DNA of 64,000 bases from Paludibacter sp. (GTDB taxonomy: Bacteria > Bacteroidota > Bacteroidia > Bacteroidales > Paludibacteraceae), in contig JAFLKK010000005.1 of NCBI GenBank assembly GCA_019163375.1, positions 35,511 through 99,510 on the forward strand, in the 5' to 3' direction. Every line of letters starts with the position of its first letter. Position 1 is the stretch's first letter. The notes under the pieces are model-generated. The model ran no database searches. It was given only the letters and a program-made list of their open reading frames with translations, and was not told the DNA's origin. Below, piece after piece: positions 41,239 to 50,991 of the stretch. The position numbers and the translations under genes are program-made.

Positions 41239-42324
41239 TTACCATTTGATATTTTTATCAATAAATTCGATTAAATCGTCTGCCATAGCTTTTTGTTCAG
41301 CTACTTTTGGGTGTCCGGGAGTATCTTTATACGGAAAGAAATGAGTATAGATTTTAGCATCATTCAACTCTTTCGCTGCTTTTTCAATATATTCCGGCCA
41401 AGCTGAACCAACTCTGGTGGCGTCCATATTGCCTAATGCACAAATAATCGATGAATTCGGATATTTTGCACGAATACTTTTGATGAAATTTTGGTAAGAT
41501 TTAATGATGAATGCTTCTGATGGTTTTGCGGTTCCAAAACGTGCAATAAATTGTGCGTTCTGTGGATTGTTGACTATCCATGAGTCGTTTTGAAATAGAT
41601 TAATAACCACTATGTCAGGTGTATATTTAGAAAAGTTCCATTTGCTGGTCGAATCGGCAGGATTTAATCTATCATACACTTCGGGCATAATTTCAGGAAA
41701 CCAGCTAACCATAATTCCAATTCCACTACGGGCAATGCACGAATATTGTGCGTTGAAATGGCGCGCTGTACGAGCCGCATAGGTCCAATAATTATTAAAA
41801 TAATAGGGACTTCCGGAGTCATCATGTCCGGGCAAAACATCCACACCATGCCCTGCGGTGATAGAGTTACCATAAAACTCAATTTTTCGTTGAGGGAGTG
41901 GAGTTGCTTTTAGTATTTTTGAACCTTTGGCCAATTCAAAACCATAGAAATACGTGTAAGCAGTATTATTCGAAAGCTTAAATAACTGAACCGTATGTTT
42001 GGCGTTTTTCAATCCTTCAGCCAGCAGAATGCTAGATTTAATAGTGTCGGCTTTTATTTTTCGGGCTTCATTTTCTTTACCGTCTACAATAACATAGAAA
42101 TAGCCTTCCTCGTATCCGTTTTTTAAAACAGCTTTTAATTCGGTTCCCTTAAAATTAATCGTAACCGATGTGCCCGGCCAATAGAACTTTGCATACTGGT
42201 TTTGAACGTTTTCAACTCTACCCATATAGCTTAGTTTTTTTTGATTAAATGGCACTAAAACGCCACTATAACTGAACGTTATAGCCATGAATAATAACAG
42301 GGAGACAAAACAAATTTTGCGCAT
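41239..42324 (-). CDS. secreted SGNH esterase, carbohydrate esterase family 2-like
   Basis: This 361-residue protein has an N-terminal signal peptide (about 1-20). An N-terminal beta-sandwich (about 25-140) is followed by an SGNH hydrolase domain with the nucleophile Ser in FYGNSITAGHG (S154), the GxxN blocks further on (NLFQNDSW, ALGNMD) and the catalytic His in GHPKVAEQK near the end. This domain order fits CE2 deacetylases that remove acetyl groups from plant polysaccharides in the periplasm or outside the cell. The substrate is inferred. It is not in a polysaccharide utilisation locus here. Confidence 0.8.
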   Translation of the reverse strand: MRKICFVSLLLFMAITFSYSGVLVPFNQKKLSYMGRVENVQNQYAKFYWPGTSVTINFKGTELKAVLKNGYEEGYFYVIVDGKENEARKIKADTIKSSILLAEGLKNAKHTVQLFKLSNNTAYTYFYGFELAKGSKILKATPLPQRKIEFYGNSITAGHGVDVLPGHDDSGSPYYFNNYWTYAARTARHFNAQYSCIARSGIGIMVSWFPEIMPEVYDRLNPADSTSKWNFSKYTPDIVVINLFQNDSWIVNNPQNAQFIARFGTAKPSEAFIIKSYQNFIKSIRAKYPNSSIICALGNMDATRVGSAWPEYIEKAAKELNDAKIYTHFFPYKDTPGHPKVAEQKAMADDLIEFIDKNIKW

Positions 42325-42538
42325 AATATGATTATTAAATGTATTAAATGTAATTTAGTTGCAAATTTACTATTTTTATTTGAATGCTTGTGAATGATAT
42401 TTTTTAAACTAATGTGGATACACGATATTTTATGTACTCAAAGCACCTAATAAATAAAAATAAATATTTATACATTAATTAAACATTAATTGCTCTTTTT
42501 CGTTTTAAAATCAGATAGCTCTTTTCTCAATCTTTAAG

Positions 42539-43465
42539 ATGTCACCAATGCATTTAAACGTAAAAAATGAAACCTCAACACTTAAAACAGTGGTGTTAGG
42601 ACAAGCCGGCTCAATAGGCAATGTGCCCACTTTGGACAAAACTTTTGATGCCAAGTCTTATGAAACCATTCTCAAGGGTGTTTATCCTAAAGAGGAAGCT
42701 ATCTCTAAAGAAATGAGTGCTTTCGAGAACGTGCTGTTGAAATATAACGTACAGGTTTTTCGTCCGTGGACATTGGAAAATTGCAATCAGGTATTTGCAC
42801 GTGATGTGGGTTTTGTCATCGACGATAAAATTATTAACTCTAATATTATCCCCGATAGAGAGGACGAAAAAGAAGCGTACGAAGTTATTTACGATCAGAT
42901 ATCCTACAATAAAATTTATAATTTGCCCGAAAAGGCACATGTCGAAGGAGGGGATGTAGTGTTGTTAAATGATACTGTTTTTGTTGGGTTGTATACCGGT
43001 GCCGATTATTCTCAGTTGAAAACGGCGCGTACCAATTTATATGCATTTCATTTTTTGGAAGAACTTTTTCCGGATAAAACGCTTGTTCCTTTGGAGTTAC
43101 GAAAACATGATAGTGACCCTCGTCAATGTGTGCTACATTTAGACTGTACATTTATGCCAGTTTCTGATGATAAAGTTATATTGTATAAGGATGGTTTTCT
43201 TAATCTATCAGACTATGAAATGTTGGTTGAAAGGTTTGGGAAAGAGAATGTTTTTGAAATAACACAGGAAGAAATGTATTTTATGAATGCCAATATTTTC
43301 TCCATTTCTCCAACAGTTGTTGTATCCGAAAATCGTTTCACGCGCTTAAACAATCATATGGAAAACGAATGGGGATTAACTGTCGAACGTATTCCTTATT
43401 TCGAAATTTCAAAAATGGGAGGTCTCTTACGTTGCTCCACTTTACCATTGGTAAGGGAGAGTTAA
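42539..43465 (+). CDS. amidinotransferase-family protein
   Basis: This 308-residue pentein-fold enzyme shows FARDVGFVIDDKII near the start, HVEGGDVV with an acidic-His pair, HLDCTFMP and the C-terminal catalytic Cys in LRCSTLPL. Members act on guanidino groups (transamidination or hydrolysis of arginine derivatives). It is followed by ctlX and rocD on the same strand, 81 and 100 bases apart, implying a shared role in arginine or citrulline use. The precise reaction is not decided by the sequence. Confidence 0.8.
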   Translation: MSPMHLNVKNETSTLKTVVLGQAGSIGNVPTLDKTFDAKSYETILKGVYPKEEAISKEMSAFENVLLKYNVQVFRPWTLENCNQVFARDVGFVIDDKIINSNIIPDREDEKEAYEVIYDQISYNKIYNLPEKAHVEGGDVVLLNDTVFVGLYTGADYSQLKTARTNLYAFHFLEELFPDKTLVPLELRKHDSDPRQCVLHLDCTFMPVSDDKVILYKDGFLNLSDYEMLVERFGKENVFEITQEEMYFMNANIFSISPTVVVSENRFTRLNNHMENEWGLTVERIPYFEISKMGGLLRCSTLPLVRES

Positions 43466-43546
43466 AAGCCATTTTTATGTTGGCTATTGTGCTGATTAAT
43501 AGATCTATTATTCATTGGTATTTAAATTGATTAAAATGTAATTAAG

Positions 43547-44518
43547 ATGAACTCCTCCAAGATCATACCAAAAAATTCTCAATTGGAGAATACGGTAACA
43601 AAGCAAACAACAAATACTATTTTGATGATTGAACCTGTGGCTTTTGGATTTAATAATCAAACGGCAGTAAATAATCATTTCCAGCAAAAGGAGCAAGGTG
43701 CTGAAAAAGAGATTCAGACAAAAGCCTACGCTGAATTCGGGAATATGGTCAAAAAAATACGTGCGAGTGGAGTGAATGTATTGGTTGTTAAGGATACTGA
43801 GCAGCCACATACGCCCGATTCGATTTTTCCAAATAACTGGATTTCGTTTCATGAGGGTGGTCAGGTAGTCCTGTACCCAATGTTTGCCAAAAATCGACGG
43901 AGAGAACGTCGCAACGATATTATTCAACTAATTGAAAATAAAGGTTCTATTGTCAATAACGTTGATGATTTTACATTCTGGGAAGAGCAAAATAAATTTT
44001 TGGAAGGAACCGGAAGTATGGTTTTTGATCGCATTCATCGCATTGCTTATGCAGCCTTGTCGGACAGAACCAATAAAGCAGTATTTTTACAATTTTGTAA
44101 AGTATTCGATTTAAAACCGGTTTATTTTTCGGCTAATCAAACTGTTGACAAAAAACGCTTGCCTATTTATCATACCAATGTAATGATGTGTATAGCCAAC
44201 GAATATGCTGTAATTTGTTTAGAATCAATTGATAACGAGAAAGAGTATAAATCTGTTGTTAATTCGTTAATTGCTTCGGGCAAGGAGATTATTACAATTT
44301 CTGAAAAACAAATGCATAACTTTGCCGGTAATATGTTGCAGATTGAAAATACGAAAGGTAAACAGTTTTTAGTCATGTCGCAGTCTGCTTACGATTCACT
44401 AAATCAGTTTCAGATTTATCGATTAAATACTTATAATGAACTTATTGTAGTCGAAATACCAACTATCGAAAAGATAGGAGGAGGTAGTGTGCGATGCATG
44501 ATGGCCGAAATTTTCTAA
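43547..44518 (+). CDS. ctlX: citrulline-utilisation hydrolase CtlX-like
   Basis: This 323-residue protein is of the amidinotransferase/DDAH superfamily in the form annotated as CtlX. Characteristic text includes EPVAFGFNNQTAVNN, DSIFPNNWISFH, FLEGTGSMVFDR, YHTNVMM with the catalytic His, and SVRCMMAE with the nucleophilic Cys near the C-terminus. CtlX releases ornithine from citrulline in species where it has been studied. Placed between the amidinotransferase and ornithine aminotransferase genes, it would feed ornithine to RocD. Confidence 0.85.
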   Translation: MNSSKIIPKNSQLENTVTKQTTNTILMIEPVAFGFNNQTAVNNHFQQKEQGAEKEIQTKAYAEFGNMVKKIRASGVNVLVVKDTEQPHTPDSIFPNNWISFHEGGQVVLYPMFAKNRRRERRNDIIQLIENKGSIVNNVDDFTFWEEQNKFLEGTGSMVFDRIHRIAYAALSDRTNKAVFLQFCKVFDLKPVYFSANQTVDKKRLPIYHTNVMMCIANEYAVICLESIDNEKEYKSVVNSLIASGKEIITISEKQMHNFAGNMLQIENTKGKQFLVMSQSAYDSLNQFQIYRLNTYNELIVVEIPTIEKIGGGSVRCMMAEIF

Positions 44519-44618
44519 AACCAGCATATCAGAATAAGCGAAAAATATTACATAATACAAACTAATATTCTAATTATCTGTCAGTTGTCGGATATATAAG
44601 GGGCTAATACTATTTTTT

Positions 44619-45860
44619 ATGATAAATCCAAAACTCAGTGCTTCGGAATTGATGGAGCTCGAAAATAAATATGGTGCGCACAACTATCATCCACTTCCTG
44701 TTGTCCTCGAAAAGGGTGAAGGAGTTTTTGTATGGGATGTGGAAGGAAAAAAATATTTTGATTTTCTATCAGCGTATTCTGCTGTCAATCAAGGTCATTG
44801 TCATCCCAAAATTATTGATACCTTAGTTCAACAAGCTTCAAAACTAACACTCACTTCGCGGGCGTTTTACAACAGTCAGCTTGGACGGTACGAGGAATTT
44901 GTAACGCAATATTTCGGTTATGAAAAAGTATTGCCTATGAACACAGGAGCCGAAGCTGTTGAGACAGCCATCAAACTTTGTCGGAAATGGGCGTACGAGA
45001 AGAAAGGATTGTCAGATAATACAGCACAAATTATTGTTTGCGAAAATAATTTTCACGGTCGCACTACGACTATTGTTTCATTTTCTGTCGATGCGGATGC
45101 TTTTCATCATTATGGCCCATTTACCCCGGGATTCATAGTTATTCCTTACAACGATGCTGACGCGCTCGAAAAAATTTTAAAGGAAAATGAAAATATTGCA
45201 GGTTTCCTGGTTGAACCCATTCAGGGTGAAGCAGGCGCCTATGTACCTAATGATGGTTATCTGAAAAAATGTTATGATCTTTGTAGTCAGCATAATGTGT
45301 TATTCATAGCCGACGAAGTTCAGACTGGAATTGCACGAACGGGAAAATTATTGGCCTGCGATTATGAAAATGTGCACCCCGATATTTTAATTCTTGGAAA
45401 GGCTTTGTCGGGAGGAGTTTATCCTGTTTCGGCTGTTTTGGCGTGCAGCGAAATTATGGATGTGATACACCCGGGACAGCACGGTTCTACTTTTGGTGGA
45501 AATCCAATTGCAGCTGCTGTTGCCATTTCCGCTTTGGAAGTAATTCGGGATGAAAAATTAGCAGAGAATGCATTCGTTTTGGGTGAAATCTTTAGATCCG
45601 AAATGGAGAAAATTTGCGTGAATTCCGGTATTGCTTCCTTTGTTCGGGGTAAAGGTTTGCTCAATGCTTTGGTAATCAATAATGAAGGCCACAAAAACTT
45701 AGCCTGGGATATTTGTCTTCAGCTTCTAGAAAATGGTCTTTTAGCTAAGCCAACCCATACCAACATTATTCGTTTTGCACCGCCATTGGTTATAACCGAA
45801 TCACAATTGTTTGAATGCGTGGAAATTATAAAGCGTACAATTCAAAGTTTTGAACAGTAA
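44619..45860 (+). CDS. rocD: ornithine aminotransferase
   Basis: This 413-residue PLP enzyme of class III transfers the delta-amino group of ornithine to 2-oxoglutarate, giving glutamate-5-semialdehyde. The text is typical: [70 protein letters not shown], and the PLP-binding Lys in [11 protein letters not shown]. It ends 12 bases before the convergent M50 protease stop. With the two upstream genes it links citrulline breakdown to glutamate and proline metabolism. Confidence 0.93.
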   Translation: MINPKLSASELMELENKYGAHNYHPLPVVLEKGEGVFVWDVEGKKYFDFLSAYSAVNQGHCHPKIIDTLVQQASKLTLTSRAFYNSQLGRYEEFVTQYFGYEKVLPMNTGAEAVETAIKLCRKWAYEKKGLSDNTAQIIVCENNFHGRTTTIVSFSVDADAFHHYGPFTPGFIVIPYNDADALEKILKENENIAGFLVEPIQGEAGAYVPNDGYLKKCYDLCSQHNVLFIADEVQTGIARTGKLLACDYENVHPDILILGKALSGGVYPVSAVLACSEIMDVIHPGQHGSTFGGNPIAAAVAISALEVIRDEKLAENAFVLGEIFRSEMEKICVNSGIASFVRGKGLLNALVINNEGHKNLAWDICLQLLENGLLAKPTHTNIIRFAPPLVITESQLFECVEIIKRTIQSFEQ

Positions 45861-45871
45861 ATGCAAAATAG

Positions 45872-46513
45872 TTATCTAAATCCTAACAATTGTATAAAAA
45901 ACGATGTTATTCCTCCAACTAATTCAGATATGTGAAGAATATTGATGTTCAAATTACTTTCAGCTAAGATAATTGCCAATAAAACTAATGTACCGTATTT
46001 ATACATATTCATCATTAGTTTTGGATTAATATCCTTTAAATAAGTGAGATACAAATGTGAACCGTCGAGTGGGGGAATAGGAATTAGGTTAAAAATAAAG
46101 AGACTGAAGTTAATAACTCCCCAAGTCATAATAAGATTTATAACTTGTAAACCAAATTCGCTGTTGAAAAAATCGATAGAATAAAGCACTCGGGCCAGCA
46201 CAAAGAAAAGGCTGGCAATCACAAAATTGGAAATTGGTCCGGCAATGGATATCAAAATTTCATCGCGGTGCTTATTTTTTAAATTATTCGGATTAAAGCT
46301 TACCGGCTTGGCCCAGCCAAATCCCGCAATGATAATCAGGAAAAACCCTAGCCAATCAATATGTTTCAGTGGGTTAAGTGTCAAACGTCCGTCATCTTTC
46401 GCAGTATTATCACCCAGTCTATAAGCTGTGTAAGCATGTGCAAATTCATGAACGGTAAGTCCAATTACTGCAGCAGGAGCAATTTTCAAAATATCAGTTA
46501 AATCTAATCCCAT
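45872..46513 (-). CDS. M50-family site-2 protease homologue
   Basis: This 213-residue polytopic membrane protein has the zinc site HEFAH at residues 22-26 in the first segment and a PPLDGSH motif (about 145-151) carrying the third ligand. It has about five hydrophobic segments and no PDZ domain, like the small Rip/YwhC group. Such proteases cut within membranes, often in regulated signalling. The substrate is unknown. It converges with rocD without a terminator between. Confidence 0.85.
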   Translation of the reverse strand: MGLDLTDILKIAPAAVIGLTVHEFAHAYTAYRLGDNTAKDDGRLTLNPLKHIDWLGFFLIIIAGFGWAKPVSFNPNNLKNKHRDEILISIAGPISNFVIASLFFVLARVLYSIDFFNSEFGLQVINLIMTWGVINFSLFIFNLIPIPPLDGSHLYLTYLKDINPKLMMNMYKYGTLVLLAIILAESNLNINILHISELVGGITSFFIQLLGFR

Positions 46514-46641
46514 TTTTATCGAGTATTGTTTTATTAATTCGGATACAAATATATCTATAAATGCTTAACAAATCAATCAGTTCAACAAGATTTATAGAAA
46601 ATAAAGGTTTTACGGGATACCGATAAGTATTGATTAACTGT

Positions 46642-46673
46642 TTTGCCATTATCTTTCTTTTTTAGTACTTTTG
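46642..46673 (+). promoter_or_regulatory. promoter of hisA
   Basis: TTTG at 46642-46645, a 20-base spacer and TACTTTTG at 46666-46673 give an exact match to the phylum consensus, about 70 bases before the GTG start. Confidence 0.75.
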
Positions 46674-46742
46674 TTCCTCTTTTCGGATGCCTTATTTTTA
46701 AGAGGCAATTCGTAATTTGTAACCAGTAACTCCTGAATAAAA

Positions 46743-47471
46743 GTGATAGAAATTATACCCGCCATCGACTTAATTGATGGAAAATGTGTTCGCTTGTCGC
46801 AGGGCGATTATGCTCAAAAAACAGTCTATAACGAAAATCCGCTAGAAGTAGCAAAAATGTTTGCCGATGCAGGAATTCGTCGTTTACATTTAGTTGATTT
46901 GGACGGTGCTAAAGCGCACCATATTGTGAACCACAAGGTGTTGGAAAGAATAACTTCAGGAACAGACTTGGTGGTTGATTTTGGCGGTGGCTTAAAATCG
47001 GACGATGATTTGCGCATAGCCTTCGAATGTGGAGCCAGCATGGTAACCGGTGGGAGTATAGCCGTTAAAAATACGGATGTGTTTTCTTCGTGGATTTCTA
47101 AATTCGGAGCCGAAAGAATTATTTTAGGAGCCGATGTAAAAGACGAAAAAATAGCAGTTGGAGGGTGGTTGGAAACTACCGAACTGGAATTATTGCCATT
47201 CATTAAAAACTATATCCAACAGGGTATTACAAAAATAATTTGTACTGATATCAGCAAAGATGGCATGTTACAAGGGCCGGCTTTAGAACTTTATAAAAAA
47301 ATGCTTGCCGCTCAGCCCGATATGTACCTAATTGCCAGTGGAGGCGTAAGCTCTATTCGCGATATTGAACTATTGCACGAAGCTGCAGTTCCGGCCGTTA
47401 TAACCGGAAAAGCGATTTACGAAGGACGAATTACTTTGAAAGAACTTAGTCGATTTATCGTTAATTTATAA
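46743..47471 (+). CDS. hisA: ProFAR isomerase HisA
   Basis: This 242-residue (beta-alpha)8 barrel starts at a GTG. It carries [14 protein letters not shown] with the catalytic Asp 8, [24 protein letters not shown] with the second Asp, and the phosphate-binding ASGGVSS and [10 protein letters not shown]. It catalyses the isomerisation of ProFAR in histidine synthesis. No other his gene is adjacent, so it is separate from the usual hisHAF order in this window. It is monocistronic from its own promoter. Confidence 0.93.
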   Translation: MIEIIPAIDLIDGKCVRLSQGDYAQKTVYNENPLEVAKMFADAGIRRLHLVDLDGAKAHHIVNHKVLERITSGTDLVVDFGGGLKSDDDLRIAFECGASMVTGGSIAVKNTDVFSSWISKFGAERIILGADVKDEKIAVGGWLETTELELLPFIKNYIQQGITKIICTDISKDGMLQGPALELYKKMLAAQPDMYLIASGGVSSIRDIELLHEAAVPAVITGKAIYEGRITLKELSRFIVNL

Positions 47472-47493
47472 AGCACAGTATAATACAGAAAAT

Positions 47494-47524
47494 ATTGCCG
47501 CGTTAAATACTGGTACTATTTTTG
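47494..47524 (+). promoter_or_regulatory. promoter of the DUF5606-Nif3-zinc ribbon operon
   Basis: ATTG at 47494-47497, a 19-base spacer and TATTTTTG at 47517-47524. The start near 47531 gives a leader of about 90 bases. Confidence 0.55.
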
Positions 47525-47623
47525 TTGAATAAAACACACACTCATTAAAATATTTAAATATAATTCAGTCATTCGCAATTTGTTTTGGATAATGAATTAT
47601 GCATCATTAATTAACAAGAAATT

Positions 47624-48040
47624 ATGTTGAAAGAAATTCTCTCCATCCCTGGTAAACCGGGACTTTTCAAACTTGTATCACAAGGAAAAAATATGTTAAT
47701 CGTAGAGTCATTAATCGATGGTAAACGTGTTCCTACTTACACGAAGGATAAAGCTGTGTCATTGGGCGATATCGCAATATTTACCGAAGATGCTGAAATT
47801 CCATTGGGACAGGTTTTCGAAAGCGTAAAAGCAAAAGAAAACGGTGCAGCTTGTTCTACCGATCCAAAAGCAGATAACGATACCTTACGCAAATTCATGG
47901 GTGAGGTTCTGCCTGACTACGATCGCGACCGCGTTTATCCAAGCGATATTCGTAAATTAATCACTTGGTATAATATCCTTATTAAAAGCGACATCACTAC
48001 TTTTGTAGCTGTTGAAGAAGCAGTTGAAGCTGCAAAGTAA
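47624..48040 (+). CDS. DUF5606 protein
   Basis: This 138-residue protein has the Bacteroidota DUF5606 layout: ILSIPGKPGLFKLVSQGK at the start, a small SH3-like strand set (VESLIDGKRVP, VSLGDIAIFT), then a helical end with DYDRDRVYPSDIRKLITWYN. It is the first gene of a three-gene run with Nif3-like and zinc-ribbon proteins, a neighbourhood common in this phylum. No function has been established. Confidence 0.85.
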   Translation: MLKEILSIPGKPGLFKLVSQGKNMLIVESLIDGKRVPTYTKDKAVSLGDIAIFTEDAEIPLGQVFESVKAKENGAACSTDPKADNDTLRKFMGEVLPDYDRDRVYPSDIRKLITWYNILIKSDITTFVAVEEAVEAAK

Positions 48041-48070
48041 TTCGTAATTACCATTGATAGCTAATATGTT

Positions 48071-49165
48071 ATGACTGTAAAATCTATTTGTGAACTTATC
48101 GAAGAAGTAGCTCCGTTGGCATTGCAAGAAAGCTATGACAACGCCGGACTTCTTGTGGGTGACTCGCAAATGGAAGTTACATCTGTACTGGTTTGCATTG
48201 ATATTACCGAGGAAGTATTGGCGGAAGCTATTCAGAAAAAGTGTAACCTGATTATTTCGCATCATCCGCTTATTTTCAGCGGGTTGAAACGGCTGGTTGG
48301 GCACAACGATGTACAACGTTGTGTAATCACGGCTGTTAAAAATGATATTGCTATCTACGCAGCTCATACCAATCTGGATAACGTGTTGGAAGGCGTAAAT
48401 GGTAAAATTGCTGATAAAATAGGACTTGTCAACAGACGTATCCTTCAACCCAAGCAGGAAGCTTTACTCAAATTAGTTACTTACGTACCTCAACTTCATT
48501 CGTACGCGGTGCGTCAGGCTATTTTTGAAGCAGGAGCAGGGCAAATAGGTAATTATGATGCGTGTAGCTTCAATAGCGAAGGCATAGGAACTTTTAGAGC
48601 CAATGATGAAGCTCAACCTTTTGTAGGTGAGATAAATAAAATGCATTCAGAATCCGAAACCCGTGTTGAAGTAGTTTTACCCGAATACTTGAAATACAAA
48701 GTGCTCGAAGCTTTGCTGAAAGCACATCCTTATGAGGAACCGGCATATGACTTTATCCCACTCAAAAATGTATGGAATACGGTAGGAACCGGCATCGTTG
48801 GTGAACTGGAGATAGAGGAAGATGAACTCGATTTTTTGAATCGGATAAAAGTCCTGTTTAATCAACCCAGTATACGGTATACCAAGTTGTTAGGAAAAAA
48901 AATTAAACGAGTGGCTGTATGTGGTGGCTCGGGAAGTTCGTTTTTATCGGACGCCTTGAGAGTGAATGCTGATGTATATATTTCGGGCGATTTTAAGTAT
49001 CATGAGTTTTTTGATGCCCAAAATCGGATACTTATTGCCGATATTGGACATTTTGAAAGCGAACAGTTCACAAAAGACATTTTTTTGGAGATAATTTCAA
49101 AAAAAATGCCTACATTTGCAGTCCAAATTTCAGATATTAAAACAAATCCCATAAATTATTTGTAA
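48071..49165 (+). CDS. Nif3-like dinuclear metal-centre protein
   Basis: This 364-residue protein of the NIF3/YbgI family forms hexameric toroids with a dinuclear metal site. Ligand motifs are visible as SYDNAGLLVG, ISHHPLIFSG, AAHTNLDNV near the N-terminus and DIGHFESEQF near the C-terminus. An inserted YqfO-type domain (about 130-235) with AHPYEEPAYDF separates the halves. It has been annotated as GTP cyclohydrolase type 1, but the true substrate is unclear. It is 5 bases from the zinc-ribbon gene. Confidence 0.9.
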   Translation: MTVKSICELIEEVAPLALQESYDNAGLLVGDSQMEVTSVLVCIDITEEVLAEAIQKKCNLIISHHPLIFSGLKRLVGHNDVQRCVITAVKNDIAIYAAHTNLDNVLEGVNGKIADKIGLVNRRILQPKQEALLKLVTYVPQLHSYAVRQAIFEAGAGQIGNYDACSFNSEGIGTFRANDEAQPFVGEINKMHSESETRVEVVLPEYLKYKVLEALLKAHPYEEPAYDFIPLKNVWNTVGTGIVGELEIEEDELDFLNRIKVLFNQPSIRYTKLLGKKIKRVAVCGGSGSSFLSDALRVNADVYISGDFKYHEFFDAQNRILIADIGHFESEQFTKDIFLEIISKKMPTFAVQISDIKTNPINYL

Positions 49166-49170
49166 TCAAT

Positions 49171-49944
49171 ATGGCTACAGAATTAAAAGCAGAAAAAGAA
49201 ATCACCGTTGAAGAAAAATTAAAGGCTCTTTATGAACTTCAAAAAGCGGTTTCAAAAATAGATGAAATTAAAATCTTGCGTGGCGAACTTCCATTAGAAG
49301 TTCAGGATTTAGAAGACGAGATTATTGGTTTGAATACACGTATGGACAATTTCGAAACTGAAATTGCTGACTCAATAGCTGTTATTGCAAGTAAAAAAAT
49401 CGAGATTGAAGAATCTCGTATGAAAATTGCAAAATACAAAGAGCAACAAGAAAATGTGCGTAATAACCGTGAATACGACAATCTTTCGAAAGAAATCGAG
49501 TTCCAAACACTGGAAATTGAGCTATGCGAAAAACGTATTCGTGAATTTACTGCTGCTCACGAAACAAAAAAGGCAGATCAAAAAAATACAGCTGATAAAT
49601 TATCAGAACGTAAACTTGACCTGGAACAAAAGAAAGGTGAGTTGAACGAAATCGTTTCGGAAACTAAGCACGAAGAAGAAAGACTTCGCGAGCATGCTAA
49701 GCAAATTGAATCGCTTATCGAACCCCGTTTACTAACTGCGTTTAAACGTATCCGCAAAAATGCACGCAACGGTTTAGCTGTAGTATATGTTCAACGTGAT
49801 GCATGCGGTGGATGCTTTAATAAAATCCCGGCACAACGTCAATTGGATATTCGTCTTCGCAAAAAAATTATAGTATGTGAATATTGCGGTCGTATCTTAG
49901 TCGATCAGGAATTAGCAGGTGTAGCTCCGGTAATCGAAGATTAA
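49171..49944 (+). CDS. coiled-coil protein with C4 zinc ribbon
   Basis: This 257-residue protein has a long Glu/Lys/Ala-rich coiled coil (about 10-190) and a C-terminal zinc ribbon with CGGCFN and CEYCGR. The group is annotated as C4-type zinc-ribbon domain (CdsZ-like) and is widely linked to Nif3 genes, as here. Such proteins may bind nucleic acids. It ends the operon, and a terminator follows 24 bases later. Confidence 0.85.
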   Translation: MATELKAEKEITVEEKLKALYELQKAVSKIDEIKILRGELPLEVQDLEDEIIGLNTRMDNFETEIADSIAVIASKKIEIEESRMKIAKYKEQQENVRNNREYDNLSKEIEFQTLEIELCEKRIREFTAAHETKKADQKNTADKLSERKLDLEQKKGELNEIVSETKHEEERLREHAKQIESLIEPRLLTAFKRIRKNARNGLAVVYVQRDACGGCFNKIPAQRQLDIRLRKKIIVCEYCGRILVDQELAGVAPVIED

Positions 49945-49967
49945 TAACCTATCAAACAAAATAAATC

Positions 49968-50004
49968 AAAGAGTTCGAAATTAATTTTTCGAACTCTTTT
50001 TTTT
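49968..50004 (+). terminator. terminator of the zinc-ribbon operon
   Basis: AAAGAGTTCGAAA pairs with TTTCGAACTCTTT and is followed by eight T. Confidence 0.85.
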
Positions 50005-50870
50005 ATGCCTGTCATTCAAATTTTCGTGTATAAATTCCCAGGAGCAAATAAATATTTAATTCTCAGAAGCTCAAAATTAATCCAATTACCTCTATGTGTG
50101 CACATTATACCGTATTTTTACTAGTATAAAATTTACACAACTAGAATATTGCCTTCAATTTGTCTGTTTTTATCCCATTTTCCTCATTTATATATCCTCA
50201 TCAGCTATTAAAATCCACTTTTTCATTTAAGGCAGGAGTGGTTGTATATTTATCTCATGCCAACGGTAAATCTACATTTGCTCTATCTTGATTTTATAAT
50301 CTCAATACACTCTCCATGCCGGTAAATTGATGTGAGTCGAAGTCGGCCATATTTGCTAAGCTCAACTGAAAATCTTGATTCATCCCCAAAACTGAATTTT
50401 AAATCAAATTACAAATGAGCATTCCAATACTATAGAATACATTTGTAACTTCACATAAATGCTAAGTACAAAAGTAAATAATTACACATGTATTAGTTAA
50501 AGTATTTTCACACATTCACAAAGATACAACACAATTCTCACAAATATATTGCCCCATATAGTATGGGTATATATTTATGTGAATACCAATTATACTAGTC
50601 ACATAATACACATAAACTACTATAAACCAACAAAATAGATAATATATATACAAGTATAATTTAAGTGTATATTCATTTTTGTGATAATACTGGCATTATA
50701 CCTTAAATAATATAAACTTATAACATTAAATCACTGATAACTAATACACTTACGTGTTTATATATAATAAATCACTTTATTTAATAGTATACTTTATAAA
50801 TTGGCTATAAAGCCTTTTAAACAAAGGGTTTTATATCTATATGATCATTTTACTTTTCCATTTCTATGTA

Positions 50871-50910
50871 TTACAAATGTATTCATACAAATGTATCAGA
50901 TTACAAATGT
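50871..50910. repeat. three operator-like repeats before the XRE gene
   Basis: TACAAATGT occurs at 50872-50880, 50886-50894 and 50902-50910 with spacings of 14 and 16 bases. Each has TACA/TGTA half symmetry. The last copy ends 6 bases before the -33 element. Confidence 0.6.
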
Positions 50911-50916
50911 GTAAGA

Positions 50917-50948
50917 TTTGCATATGTAAACTAATTCACATATCTTTG
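50917..50948 (+). promoter_or_regulatory. promoter of the XRE gene
   Basis: TTTG at 50917-50920, a 20-base spacer and TATCTTTG at 50941-50948 match the consensus exactly. The start near 50955 leaves a leader of about 37 bases. Confidence 0.8.
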
Positions 50949-50991
50949 TAACGTGATTACAAACATACACTTTACATTTATACTGTAAATT

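Larger units (their letters stand above)
50005..50991. other. 987-base AT-rich noncoding region
   Basis: No frame of useful length is present on either strand. The right half is very AT-rich, with many short ACAAATGT, CACATAA and ATATATA motifs. Copies of TACAAATG or its complement occur near 50410, 50440, 50872, 50886 and 50902. There is no recognisable rRNA, tRNA or coding remnant. It may be a regulatory region, the remains of a lost gene, or a site for a DNA-binding protein. Confidence 0.5.

Noticed and set aside
50005-50991. Replication origin
   Set aside because: No cluster of DnaA boxes was found and no dnaA or dnaN gene is near; AT richness alone is not enough.
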